A DNA stretch of 64,000 nucleotides from positions 92,306 to 156,305 of the forward strand of contig CAYSNW010000002.1 in the NCBI GenBank assembly GCA_964432415.1, given 5' to 3'. Shown in pieces: positions 41,676 to 50,615 of this stretch; within the stretch, counting starts at the first letter, position 1, and each line of letters opens with the position of its first letter. The stretch is from JAFECT01 sp964432415 (GTDB lineage Bacteria; Pseudomonadota; Alphaproteobacteria; Caulobacterales; Caulobacteraceae). A program made the translations under genes and the position numbers. The notes under the pieces were generated by a model, which was not told the DNA's origin, made no database searches, and saw only the letters and a list, made by a program, of their open reading frames with translations.

Positions 41676-42583
41676 TCGCCAAGGAACAGCGCGCGCGAAC
41701 GCCGGACCTGGTCGACGATGAAGCCGGAGACCGCCTTGACCCGCGCCAGGTCCTTCAGATCGGCATGGGTGATCAGCCAGAAACTGCGGGTCAGGCCGAC
41801 CGCCTCGGGCAGCAACCGCACAAGCCCCGCCTGTCCGGAGGCGATGAATTCGGGAAGCATGCACAGGCCCGCTCCGGCCCGCGTCGCCTCCAGTTGGGCG
41901 ATCAGGTTGGAGCTCTTGAAACGGACGGTGATCTCCACATCGGGCGCCTGCATGTAGTCGAGTTCGGGCGCCCAGAGCAGGTCGTCGATGTAGCCGACGA
42001 AACGATGGCGGGCGAGGTCGGCCCGGGCCAGCGGCGGGGGGTTGCGCTCAAGGTAGGACGGCGCGCCGTAGAGGCTCAGGCGATAGTCGGTCAGCTTGCG
42101 GGCCACCAGTCGGCCTTCTCGCGGAGGGCTGAGCGCAATGGCCAGATCGGCTTCGCGTTTAGACAGGCTGACCACACCCGAGGTCGCCACCAGCTCGATA
42201 TCGAGGTCGGGGTGCTGTTCGGCGAGACCGGCGAGCCGCTGGGCGAGAAAGTGGCTGCCGAAACCCTCCGGCGCGCCCAGGCGCACTACGCCGGAGACCG
42301 AAAGATCGGCGCCGCCGATGGCGCCCTGGGCGGCCAGGGCCAGGCTTTCGACGCTCTCCGCCGTGGGCATCAGGCGTTCGCCGTGGACGGTCAGGCGGTA
42401 GCCGGTGGGACTGCGGTCGAACAGCTTGGCGTCCAGAGCCTTTTCCAGGGAGGCGATGTGGCGCGACACGGTGGTGTGGTCGGCATGCAGGCGCTGGGCG
42501 GCGGCGGTCAGCCGGCCGCTCCGGGCCACCGCCAGGAAGGCGCGCAGGGTATTCCAGTCGAACTCGGCCACGGGCCCTCGCAC
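41654..42583 (-). CDS. LysR-family transcriptional regulator
   Basis: The product is 309 aa from a GTG at 42583; a second GTG at 42571 is an alternative start and neither has a strong ribosome site. The helix-turn-helix lies at about 8-65: FLAVARSGRLTAAAQRLHADHTTVSRHIASLEKAL. The effector domain follows with VVRLGAPEGFGSHFLA and the ending DLARVKAVSGFIVDQVRR. It faces away from the small gene and phaC, and inverted repeats lie in the gap, so it may control itself and that operon. Confidence 0.9.
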   Translation of the reverse strand: MRGPVAEFDWNTLRAFLAVARSGRLTAAAQRLHADHTTVSRHIASLEKALDAKLFDRSPTGYRLTVHGERLMPTAESVESLALAAQGAIGGADLSVSGVVRLGAPEGFGSHFLAQRLAGLAEQHPDLDIELVATSGVVSLSKREADLAIALSPPREGRLVARKLTDYRLSLYGAPSYLERNPPPLARADLARHRFVGYIDDLLWAPELDYMQAPDVEITVRFKSSNLIAQLEATRAGAGLCMLPEFIASGQAGLVRLLPEAVGLTRSFWLITHADLKDLARVKAVSGFIVDQVRRSRALFLGDQSSSSG

Positions 42584-42592
42584 CTATGTGGA

Positions 42593-42638
42593 TTTTCACC
42601 CAACGTTTGGGTGAACTCTCCCATCGATTTGGTGAAAA
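42593..42638. promoter_or_regulatory. nested inverted repeats between LysR gene and phaC operon
   Basis: TCACCCA (42596-42602) and TGGGTGA (42608-42614) are perfect 7-base arms with a 5-base spacer. A wider pair, TTTTCACC at 42593-42600 and GGTGAAAA at 42631-42638, brackets it. Such symmetric sites next to a LysR gene are typical of autoregulated divergent promoters. Confidence 0.55.
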
Positions 42639-42685
42639 CGCCATGACAAAGATGCACTCACCAGCCCCGAACGGAACCGATCGCC

Positions 42686-42880
42686 ATGGCCTTCGACAGC
42701 GAAATCCAAGCCGCCGAACTGTTCACCGGCCTGCGCCGCCAGCGAGCGTCCGACATGACCGAGAGCGCGCCCGATCCCGATCCGCAGTGGGCCGACAGTG
42801 ACCCGGCCCGGCTGGTAGCCTATCTGTTCGTCTCCCCGCGGCCCTGCGCCGCCCTGGACGCTCTGCTGCAGCGCGCCTGA
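42686..42880 (+). CDS. small hypothetical protein before phaC
   Basis: The product is 64 aa with no signal peptide, rich in Asp, Pro and Ala (TESAPDPDPQWADSDPARL). Support is its position: it starts shortly after the LysR operator region and stops 13 bases before phaC, on the same strand, with a Shine-Dalgarno-like CGGAA ahead. No family recognised. It could be a short leader gene or a PHA-granule accessory, and might also be a chance frame. Confidence 0.45.
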   Translation: MAFDSEIQAAELFTGLRRQRASDMTESAPDPDPQWADSDPARLVAYLFVSPRPCAALDALLQRA

Positions 42881-42893
42881 TCCGGAGCGGACG

Positions 42894-44684
42894 ATGACCA
42901 AGGCCAGCTCCACCGCGCCCACCCTGCCCGATCCGGTTCAGACCGCGCAGGCGCTGACCGAGCTGGCCCGCAACGCTCACGCCGCCTTCGTTGCCGCCGC
43001 AGAGCGCGCGTCACGCGCCGAACTGCTGCCCTACGATCCGACCAGCGTGTCCAAGGCCTTCGCCGGCTTGGGCGTCAGCCTGATGTTCAGCCCCATGGCC
43101 GCGGCCCAGGCCCAGATGCGCAGCTGGCAGGACTGGACCGCGCTGTGCGGCGCGACCGCCGCGCGGATCATGGGCCAGCCCCCGGCTCCGGTCATCGAGC
43201 CCGCCAAGGGGGACCGCCGCTTTTCCGCCGCCGCCTGGTCGGACGAGCCGGTCTATGACTTCATCAAACAGACCTATCTGATCGGCGCGCGCCAGCTGCA
43301 GGACACGGTCGCCGGCGCCGATCTCCCCGAAGATACAAAGACCAAGGTCGGCTTCTTCACCAATCGACTGATCGACGCCCTGTCGCCCGCGAACTTCGCC
43401 GCGACCAATCCGGATGTGGTGCGCAAGACGCTGGAGACCGGCGGGCTGAACCTTATGAGCGGCCTCTCCAACCTGCTGGCCGACGCGGCCCGCGGCTCGG
43501 ACCTGGTGCAGCGGCGCACCTCCCAGACCTTTGAGGTCGGGGGTGACCTGGCCGCCACGCCGGGCGCCGTCGTATTCCAGAACGACCTGCTGCAGCTGAT
43601 CCAGTACGCCCCCTCGACCGAAACGGTGCTGAAGCGTCCGCTGCTGTTCGTCCCGCCCCTGGTCAACAAGTACTACCTCTTCGACCTGACCCCGAAGTCG
43701 AGCTACCTCAAGTGGCTGGTCGACCAGGGTCACACGGTGTTCGTGATCTCCTGGGTCAATCCGACCGAACAGCACGCGGCCTTCGACCTGTCCGATTACG
43801 TCAAGGGCGGTATCGTCGCCTCGATCGACGCCATCGAAAAGGCCACGGGCGAGGCGCAGGTCGATCTGGTCTCCTACTGCCTGGGCGGCACCCTTTCGGC
43901 TGCGGCCATGGCCTATCTGGCGGCCACCGGCCAGGGCGACCGCGTCGCCAGCGCGACCTTGATCGCCACCCTGCTCGACTTCAAGCAGCTGGGCGACTGG
44001 TCGAGTTTCCTGGGCGCCGACGACGTGGCCGCCTTCGAGGCCTATCTGGACGACAAGGGCTATGTCGACGCCGACCACCTGACCCAGCTTTTCTCGACCG
44101 TGCGGGCCAACGACCTGATCTGGTCGTCGGTGGTGAAGCACTATCTGCTGGCCGAGGACGCCCGTCCGTCCGACCTGCTGTCCTGGTTCGACGACGGCGC
44201 GCGCATCCCCGCGGCGGTCCTGAAGCAATACGTCCGCCTGCTGCTGGTGGAAAACCGTCTGCGCGAGCCCGGCGGCGTGGTCATCGACGGCGTGGCGCTG
44301 GACCTCGGCAAGATCGAGACCCCGGTGATCATCGTCGCCCTCAGGGACGATCACGTGGCCGCCTGGAAGGACACCTACGCCGGCATGGCCCTCTTCGGCG
44401 GCCCCACGCGCTTCCTGCTGGGCGGATCGGGACACAATGCCGGCATGATCAACCCGCCTGGCTCGGGCAAGCACGGCTACTGGACCGGGCCGATGGCGGC
44501 GGATGCGGACGCATGGCTCGAGGGCGCCGAGAAGCATCCTGATTCCTGGTGGCCCCAGTGGCGCAGCTGGATCGTCGAGGTCCAGTCCGATGCGACCGTT
44601 CCGGCCGCCGAGCGCACGCCCGGATCCGGTGGCCTGCCCGCCCTGGAAGCGGCGCCGGGTAGTTATGTGATGGTCCGCCACTGA
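42894..44684 (+). CDS. phaC: class I poly(3-hydroxyalkanoate) synthase
   Basis: The product is 596 aa, typical of class I enzymes. The lipase-box-like SYCLGGT carries the nucleophile Cys329; Asp485 in ALRDDHV and His514 in GGSGHNAGMINPP complete the triad, equivalent to Cys319, Asp480 and His508 of Cupriavidus. Family segments such as PLLFVPPLVNKYYLFDL, GHTVFVISWVNP and the C-terminal WVEG-like region are present. It polymerises hydroxyacyl-CoA into storage granules in the cytoplasm. No phaA or phaB lies nearby. Confidence 0.95.
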   Translation: MTKASSTAPTLPDPVQTAQALTELARNAHAAFVAAAERASRAELLPYDPTSVSKAFAGLGVSLMFSPMAAAQAQMRSWQDWTALCGATAARIMGQPPAPVIEPAKGDRRFSAAAWSDEPVYDFIKQTYLIGARQLQDTVAGADLPEDTKTKVGFFTNRLIDALSPANFAATNPDVVRKTLETGGLNLMSGLSNLLADAARGSDLVQRRTSQTFEVGGDLAATPGAVVFQNDLLQLIQYAPSTETVLKRPLLFVPPLVNKYYLFDLTPKSSYLKWLVDQGHTVFVISWVNPTEQHAAFDLSDYVKGGIVASIDAIEKATGEAQVDLVSYCLGGTLSAAAMAYLAATGQGDRVASATLIATLLDFKQLGDWSSFLGADDVAAFEAYLDDKGYVDADHLTQLFSTVRANDLIWSSVVKHYLLAEDARPSDLLSWFDDGARIPAAVLKQYVRLLLVENRLREPGGVVIDGVALDLGKIETPVIIVALRDDHVAAWKDTYAGMALFGGPTRFLLGGSGHNAGMINPPGSGKHGYWTGPMAADADAWLEGAEKHPDSWWPQWRSWIVEVQSDATVPAAERTPGSGGLPALEAAPGSYVMVRH

Positions 44685-44732
44685 TTCGAGCTAAGCTCGA
44701 CTGTTCACACAGCATAGATTGCCATGCTTAAG

Positions 44733-44748
44733 GTCACACCTGAGTGAC
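44733..44748. promoter_or_regulatory. small inverted repeat upstream of glycine-zipper gene
   Basis: GTCAC and GTGAC, five bases each, are separated by six bases about 100 bases upstream of the glycine-zipper gene and 48 bases past phaC. It may be an operator for the downstream gene. Short and unproven. Confidence 0.25.
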
Positions 44749-44850
44749 ACCTCGCAGCCTGCTTGGCAAAATTTGGCATTTCTAAGCATCTTTTCCATCG
44801 CAGACCCGTTTAGTCCTCATCGGGACGGGGCCGTAACGATGGAGTCTCTC

Positions 44851-45384
44851 ATGCGTAAGCAGCTTTTCCTGGCCGGCGTCGCGGCCACCCTGATCATCCC
44901 CACCATGGCCGCCACTTCCGCGTCCGCGCAAGACTGCGTGCAGCGCAGCCATGACAACCGCACGGCCGGCACCATCATCGGCGCCATCGGCGGCGCCCTG
45001 CTGGGCAACGCGGTGTCCAAGCACGGCGGCAAGCCGGGCGGCACCATCATCGGCGGCGTCGCCGGCGCGGCGGTCGGCAACCAGATCGGGCGCAAGAGCA
45101 CCAAGTGCGAAAACGTCGGCTACTACGACGCCAACGGCGTCTGGCACTCGAGCAGCGAGGCCTACGCCTACAACTCGACCGACGGCTACTATGACAGCGA
45201 CGGTTACTGGCACAGCACGGTGAGCGCGCCCTATCGCGGCTACACCAGCTACAGCGACCCGTACGCGGTCGACTACAGCCGCACCTGGCGTGACGGTTAC
45301 GGCCGTCGCTGCTCCTACAGGAGCCGCTGGGTCGACGACGAATTCGGCACGCGGGTCCGCGAATACTACACGGTCTGCCGCTAG
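44851..45384 (+). CDS. exported glycine-zipper (2TM) protein
   Basis: The product is 177 aa. The ATG at 44851 has GGAG six bases upstream and begins a signal peptide (cleavage near ATSASAQ). The glycine zipper is TIIGAIGGALLGNAVSKHGGKPGGTIIGGVAGAAVGNQIG, two Gly-rich amphipathic stretches as in SlyB-like and Rickettsia 17-kDa-type proteins. A Tyr/Ser/Asp-rich region with two similar YYD-(A/S)-(N/D)-G-x-WHS copies follows, then a Cys/Arg-rich end. Outer-membrane or periplasmic location inferred; no lipobox. Confidence 0.8.
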   Translation: MRKQLFLAGVAATLIIPTMAATSASAQDCVQRSHDNRTAGTIIGAIGGALLGNAVSKHGGKPGGTIIGGVAGAAVGNQIGRKSTKCENVGYYDANGVWHSSSEAYAYNSTDGYYDSDGYWHSTVSAPYRGYTSYSDPYAVDYSRTWRDGYGRRCSYRSRWVDDEFGTRVREYYTVCR

Positions 45385-45432
45385 GCCGGACCGCGGCCCG
45401 ACCTCCAGCTCCAGATCCCAGTCGGGCCGACG

Positions 45433-45464
45433 AGGCGCCCCCCGAATCCGTTTGGGGGGCGCCT
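45433..45464. terminator. terminator hairpin after glycine-zipper gene
   Basis: Arms at 45433-45446 and 45451-45464 pair over 14 positions with one G-T wobble, and a TTCGTTCTC sequence follows. It probably ends the glycine-zipper transcript. Confidence 0.7.
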
Positions 45465-45698
45465 TCGTTCTCACCGGCGAGACATTCCCTCGAATTACAC
45501 AAATTTAACCTGGGCGACCGGCGGTCCGCGAACCCCGCCGATCCTTATGTTTCAAGGGTGCGACGCGTCGCCGCCTTACCGCGAATTCACTTTGCCTCTG
45601 CATCCGTCTGACCCATCACCCGCCTCATAAGCCAAGGCCTTCGCGGGCAAGCAGGGGCGCGCCGTCAAAACGGCGCCAGTCAGGATTCGGACTCGGAC
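45465..45698. other. non-coding region before the RND operon
   Basis: With the terminator just before it, the gap between genes is 314 bases. I see no gene or repeat here. It must hold the promoter of the RND operon, but no consensus elements stand out. Confidence 0.4.
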
Positions 45699-46757
45699 AT
45701 GAAGCGGTCGCACATCTTCATCATCGTCGTCGCCGTGGCGCTCGTCGGCTACTTCGTCCTGCACAGCGTGCTCGGAGGCGGCGACGAAAAGGCTCACGCC
45801 GAGCCGCCCAAGAAGGGCAACGAAATTCCGCTGGTGCAAACGGTCGCCAGTCCCGACGTGACCCACCCCTACGCGATCGTGGTGCGCGGCCGCACCCAGG
45901 CGCCGCGCTCGGTGCAGGTGAAGGCGGCCACGCCCGGCGTGATCACCGCGACCCCGGTGCTGCAGGGCAGCTTCGTGAAAGCCGGCCAGGTGCTGTGCCG
46001 CCAGCAGGTGGACGCGCGCCAGGCCAGCGTCGACCAGGCCCGGGCCATGCTGCGCTCCAGCGAACTTCAGTACCAGGCCGCCCAGGCGCTGCAGGCCAAG
46101 GGCTACCGTTCCCAGACCCAGGTCCTCGCCGCCAAGGCGACCCTGGACCAGGCCTCCGCCGGCGTCCGCACCGCAGAGGTCAATCTGGAGCAGATGAACA
46201 TCCGCGCGCCCTTCTCCGGCGTGTTCGACCATCGCGACGCCGAGGTCGGCGCCTACCTCTCGCCTGGCCAGGCCTGCGGCACGGTCATCGAGCTAGATCC
46301 GATCCTGATCGTCGGCGACGTCAGCGAGAACGACGCCGCGCGTCTAAGCGTCGGCGCTTCGGCCCAGGCCAAGCTGGTCTCGGGCGAGACCATCAATGGC
46401 ACCGTCCGCTACGTGGCCCACGACGCCGACCCGTCGACCCGCACCTACCGGGTCGAGGTGATCGCCCGCAATCCTGGCGCGCGCACCCGCGCTGGCCTGT
46501 CCGCCGAAATCCGCATCCAGGCCGGCCAGGGCTCGGCCCATCTGGTGCCGGTGACCTCGCTGGTGCTCGACAGCGCCGGCCGCCAGGGCGTGCGCTACGT
46601 CGTCGGCGCCGATCAGGTCGCCTTCGCGCCGGTCAAGGTGATCGAGGAGACGCCCCAGGGCGTCTGGGTCACGGGCCTCAACGGCGACGTGAAAGTCATC
46701 ACCGTAGGCCAATCCTACGTTTCCGAGGGCCAGAAGGTCCGCGTGGCCGCGCGCTGA
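45699..46757 (+). CDS. RND efflux periplasmic adaptor subunit
   Basis: The product is 352 aa. A single N-terminal membrane anchor (IFIIVVAVALVGYFVL) is followed by the barrel-sandwich hybrid (VVRGRTQAPRSVQVKAATPGVITATPV to VKAGQVLC), a coiled-coil hairpin (about 105-165), and the IRAPFSGVFDHRDAEVGAYLSPG lipoyl return and beta-barrel domains. It bridges the inner-membrane pump of the next gene to an outer-membrane channel, for which no gene is visible here. The pump gene starts 29 bases downstream. Confidence 0.9.
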   Translation: MKRSHIFIIVVAVALVGYFVLHSVLGGGDEKAHAEPPKKGNEIPLVQTVASPDVTHPYAIVVRGRTQAPRSVQVKAATPGVITATPVLQGSFVKAGQVLCRQQVDARQASVDQARAMLRSSELQYQAAQALQAKGYRSQTQVLAAKATLDQASAGVRTAEVNLEQMNIRAPFSGVFDHRDAEVGAYLSPGQACGTVIELDPILIVGDVSENDAARLSVGASAQAKLVSGETINGTVRYVAHDADPSTRTYRVEVIARNPGARTRAGLSAEIRIQAGQGSAHLVPVTSLVLDSAGRQGVRYVVGADQVAFAPVKVIEETPQGVWVTGLNGDVKVITVGQSYVSEGQKVRVAAR

Positions 46758-46786
46758 GCGGCGCCCCTTTCGAAGGATATCAGATC

Positions 46787-49700
46787 ATGATCGGGGCCCT
46801 GATCCAGAGCGCCATCAAGCGCCGCAAGGTCGTTCTAGCCATCACCCTGGTGGCGGGCATCTTCGGCCTGTTCGCCTATATCGGCCTGCCGCGCGAAGCC
46901 CAGCCGGACATCACCGTTCCCTACGTCAACGTGTTCGTGCCCTACCCCGGGGTCAGTCCCGAGGACTCCGAGCGCCTGCTCGTGCGCCCGCTCGAGGTGG
47001 AGCTGAAGTCGGTCGAGGGCCTGAAGGAGATGAACGGCAACGCCTCGCAGGGCGGCGCCTCCATCACACTCGAATTCCCGGTGAACTTCGACAAGGAGAA
47101 GGTGCTCAACGACGTCCGCGCCAAGGTCGACCAGGCCAAGGGCCGCTTCCCGCCCGACGCCCTGGAGCCGATCGTCCAGGAGTTCAACGTCAATGAGGAC
47201 CCGGTCATCAATGTGGTCCTGCACGGCCCGGCGCCCGAGCGTGAGCTCTATGCGACGCTGAGGCGTCTGCAGAACAAGATCGAGAGCCTGCCGGGCGTGT
47301 TCCGGGCCGACATCTACGGCGGCCGCACCGAGATGATGGAAGTCACCATCGATCCGCTGCGCATGGAGGCCTACCACATCTCGGCCAGCGAGATCGCCAA
47401 TGTGATCCGTGCCAACAACCAGCTGGTCCCCGCCGGCACCATGATCACCCAGAGCGGCTCCTACGCGGTCAAGATCCCGGGCGTGGTGCAGAAGCCCGAA
47501 GACGTGCTGGCCCTCCCGATCAAGACCAATGGCGACCGGGTCGTGACCATCGGCGATGTCGCCACCGTCCATCGCACCTTCCAGGAACCGAGCTCGCTCT
47601 CGCGCATCGACGGCGAAGCCTCGCTCTCGCTGGGCGTGGTCAAGCGCTCGGGCGCCAACATCCTCGACACCGTCAAGGAAGTCAGGAAGCTCGTCGGCGA
47701 GGAGCAGAAGGCCTGGCCGGCGTCGATCCACACCACCTTCACCTTCGACGCCTCGGAAGACATCAACCGCACCCTGGTCGAGCTGGAATCGGGCCTGATC
47801 ATCGCGGTGATCCTGGTCATGATCATCGTGGTCTGGTCGCTGGGCATCCGCGCGGGCCTGCTGGTCGGGGCCGCCATTCCGATGTGCTTCCTGCTGGCCT
47901 TTCTGCTGCTGCAGTCCTTCCACCTCACCCTGAACCAGATGGTGATGTTCGGCCTCGTGCTCGCCGTGGGGATGCTGGTCGACGGCTCGATCGTGGTGGT
48001 GGAGTACGCAGACCGAAAAATGGCCGAGGGCTTCCCCAAGGAGGAGGCGTTCAAACAGGCCGGTCAGCGCATGTTCTGGCCGGTGTTCAACGGCATCGCC
48101 ACGACGCTGTGCGCCTTCGTGCCGTTCCTGTTCTGGAACTCGATCCCCGGGAAGTTCATGAGCTTCCTGCCGATCACCCTGTTCTTCGTGCTGGGATCGT
48201 CGATCTTCGTGGCCCTGATCTTCACCCCGGCCCTGGGTTCGATCTTCGGCAAGCACTCCGATGAGAACGACCACGAAGTCGCCAACATCAAGAAGTCCGA
48301 AGAGGGCGACCCCCTGACCATGACCGGGTTCATGGGCAAGTACGCCAACTTCACCTGGGCGGCGATCCGCAAGCCGCGCATGGTGCTGCTGGTGGCCCTT
48401 CCCGCGGTCCTGGCGGCGGTCCTGGCCTGGTTCATCGTCACGCCGCACAAGACGGAATTCTTCCTCAAGGAAGAACCCGAGTGGGCCACCGTCTACATCA
48501 AGGCGCGCGGCAACCTGTCGGTGCCGGCCATGGACGCCCTGGTCCATTCGGTCGAGGCCCGGGTTCAGAACGTCAGGGGCGTGGCCACCATCTTCGGGCG
48601 CGTCGGGCGCCAGGGCGGCGGCGGCCTGTTCGGCGGCGGCCCGCCGGCCGACACCATCGGTTCGGTCCGGCTGGAATTCGTCAAGTACGACAAGCGCCAC
48701 CTGATGAAGATCAAGTCGGAAGAGATCGTCGAGGCCATCCGCAAGCGCGTCGTCGATGTCCCCGGCGTCAACATCGAGGTGCGCACGCCCCAGGGCGGCC
48801 CGCGCCCCGGCAAGGACGTGCAGATCGAGCTGAAGAGCGCCGACATCGCTGGCCTCAACCAGTCCGCGGACAAGATCAACGCCGTCCTGCGCGGCACCGG
48901 CCAGCTGATCGACCTGGAAGACAGCCGCACCTCGCCCGGCATGGAGTGGGACGTGGCGGTCGATCGTGAGGCCGCCGGCCGCTATGGCGTCAGCGTGCTG
49001 ACTGTCGGCCAGGCCATGCAGTTCGCCACCAACGGCGTGCTGGCCGGCCGGTACCGGCCCGACGACTCGGTCGACGAGTTGGATATCCGCGTCCGTTTCC
49101 CGGAAGGTGAGCGCAACCTGTCCTCGCTCGATCACCTGACCATCATGACCCCGCAAGGTCCGGTGCCGGCCTCCTACTTCGTCAAGCGCGAGGCGGCGCC
49201 CCAGGTGGACACCATCAACCGGCGCGACGGCCAGCGGGTCGTGGTGCTGCAGGCCAATGCTCGGCCCGGCCTTTCCGCCAACCAGGTGATCGACAAGCTC
49301 AAGCCTCAGCTCAAGGCGGCGGGCATCTCCAAGACCGTGGCCTGGAAGTTCCGCGGCGGCGACGAGGAGACCCAGCAGGCCGGAAACTTCTTCCTGATCG
49401 CCATGCTGGTGTCGCTGTTCATGATGGGCGTGATCCTGCTTTGGCAGTTCAACAGCTTCTGGGGAATGATCTGCACTCTGTTCGCGGTGGTGCTGTCCAC
49501 CGTGGGGGTGCTTCTGGGCATCCAGATCAACCTGATGGACACCTTCCCCTACATCTCGATCATCATGTGCGGGACCGGGGTGGTGGCCCTGATGGGGGTC
49601 ATCGTGGGCCACAACATCGTGCTGGTGGACACCTTCTTCCAGGTGTTCCGTTCGGGCGGCTACACCTCCCAGCAGGCGGCGCTGCGGGCGGCGGTGATGC

Positions 49701-50032
49701 GCTTCCGTCCCGTGCTGCTGACCACGCTCACGGCGGTGGTGGGCCTGCTGCCCCTGATGTTCCAGATCGATCCGAACTTCCGCTCCGGCGCCATCGAGTA
49801 CAAGGCGCCCGGTTCGGAATGGTGGGTGCAGATGGCCGGCGCCATCGTCTGGGGCCTGACCTTCGCGACCCTGCTGACCCTGCTCATCACCCCGGTGATG
49901 CTCGGCGCCTACGACGGCATCAAGTCCTTCGTGGCCTGGGTGCTGAGCCGGTTCGGCATCAAGCCGAAGGCCAAGCCGGTTCCGGCCGCCGCGCCGTCAC
50001 CGGGGCCGTGGGCGCCGGAGCCGGCGGAGTAG
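46787..50032 (+). CDS. RND efflux pump, AcrB/MdtC-like
   Basis: The product is 1081 aa with CGAAGGATA before the ATG. It has twelve membrane helices with two large periplasmic loops. Helix 4 carries the family motif GMLVDGSIVVVEYADR and the protein opens KRRKVVLAITLVAGIFGLFAYIGLPREAQPDITVPYVNVFVPYPGVSPEDSE. The central helix 10-11 region (LLGIQINLMDTFPYISIIMCGTGVVALMGVIVGHNIVLVD) is present. It uses the proton gradient to export drugs, lipids or metals. The substrate is undetermined. Confidence 0.92.
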   Translation: MIGALIQSAIKRRKVVLAITLVAGIFGLFAYIGLPREAQPDITVPYVNVFVPYPGVSPEDSERLLVRPLEVELKSVEGLKEMNGNASQGGASITLEFPVNFDKEKVLNDVRAKVDQAKGRFPPDALEPIVQEFNVNEDPVINVVLHGPAPERELYATLRRLQNKIESLPGVFRADIYGGRTEMMEVTIDPLRMEAYHISASEIANVIRANNQLVPAGTMITQSGSYAVKIPGVVQKPEDVLALPIKTNGDRVVTIGDVATVHRTFQEPSSLSRIDGEASLSLGVVKRSGANILDTVKEVRKLVGEEQKAWPASIHTTFTFDASEDINRTLVELESGLIIAVILVMIIVVWSLGIRAGLLVGAAIPMCFLLAFLLLQSFHLTLNQMVMFGLVLAVGMLVDGSIVVVEYADRKMAEGFPKEEAFKQAGQRMFWPVFNGIATTLCAFVPFLFWNSIPGKFMSFLPITLFFVLGSSIFVALIFTPALGSIFGKHSDENDHEVANIKKSEEGDPLTMTGFMGKYANFTWAAIRKPRMVLLVALPAVLAAVLAWFIVTPHKTEFFLKEEPEWATVYIKARGNLSVPAMDALVHSVEARVQNVRGVATIFGRVGRQGGGGLFGGGPPADTIGSVRLEFVKYDKRHLMKIKSEEIVEAIRKRVVDVPGVNIEVRTPQGGPRPGKDVQIELKSADIAGLNQSADKINAVLRGTGQLIDLEDSRTSPGMEWDVAVDREAAGRYGVSVLTVGQAMQFATNGVLAGRYRPDDSVDELDIRVRFPEGERNLSSLDHLTIMTPQGPVPASYFVKREAAPQVDTINRRDGQRVVVLQANARPGLSANQVIDKLKPQLKAAGISKTVAWKFRGGDEETQQAGNFFLIAMLVSLFMMGVILLWQFNSFWGMICTLFAVVLSTVGVLLGIQINLMDTFPYISIIMCGTGVVALMGVIVGHNIVLVDTFFQVFRSGGYTSQQAALRAAVMRFRPVLLTTLTAVVGLLPLMFQIDPNFRSGAIEYKAPGSEWWVQMAGAIVWGLTFATLLTLLITPVMLGAYDGIKSFVAWVLSRFGIKPKAKPVPAAAPSPGPWAPEPAE

Positions 50033-50038
50033 CGGCCG

Positions 50039-50533
50039 CTACGGCAAGGTATCCAGCACCACATCGGTCGCGCAATCGGCGGGCGGGGTGTCCCGCACGC
50101 CGATTCTCAGGCTCCCCCACGGGCGCTTGGTCTCCCAGTAGAAGCAGGTGTGCCCATCGGTGCAGCCCTGGGAGAGCCTGCCAAGACCGAACCGTCGTTG
50201 CAGCGCGGCGACCGGAACGCACTCGCCCGACAGCTCGCCCAGGATCAGGATGGAGCCGTGGCCGGTCTTGCGGAAGTTGAGGTGACCAACCTTCACTGCG
50301 CCCAGATTCAGGTCCCGTAGGTCGCAGTAAAGGTATGTGCTGCCGGAACAGCGGAGCTCGCCTCCGACCAGGCGCTCCACGGCCTTTCGATCGATCGGTT
50401 CGGACCTGTCGACCGAGGCCACAAATTCGATGAACCGGCTCGAGCGCTCCTGTCCGGGGGCCGCCGGCGCAGCCGAAAAGACCGCCAACGACATCACCAG
50501 GGCGATCTGAATCGGATGGATCGTGCGTCGCAT
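50039..50533 (-). CDS. secreted cysteine-containing hypothetical protein
   Basis: The product is 164 aa from the ATG at 50533, chosen because GAGGG lies eight bases upstream. Signal peptide (IALVMSLAVFSAAPAAPG) then a domain with six cysteines (RCSGSTYLYC, ECVP, GCTDGHTC, DCATD), which suggests disulfides in the periplasm. It converges on the RND pump gene, with six bases between stops. No family recognised. Confidence 0.6.
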   Translation of the reverse strand: MRRTIHPIQIALVMSLAVFSAAPAAPGQERSSRFIEFVASVDRSEPIDRKAVERLVGGELRCSGSTYLYCDLRDLNLGAVKVGHLNFRKTGHGSILILGELSGECVPVAALQRRFGLGRLSQGCTDGHTCFYWETKRPWGSLRIGVRDTPPADCATDVVLDTLP

Positions 50534-50615
50534 GGGCGAGACCCTCATTTCCCGGCTTGGGCGCCCACACCAGATCATGGATTGGCGGTGACGGCGACCT
50601 GCCGCGCACGGCTCG

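Noticed and set aside
46835..49612. Very long minus-strand frame inside the RND pump gene
   Set aside because: The plus-strand frame has full RND motifs and membrane helices; the antisense product is His/Asp/Gly-rich without known domains.
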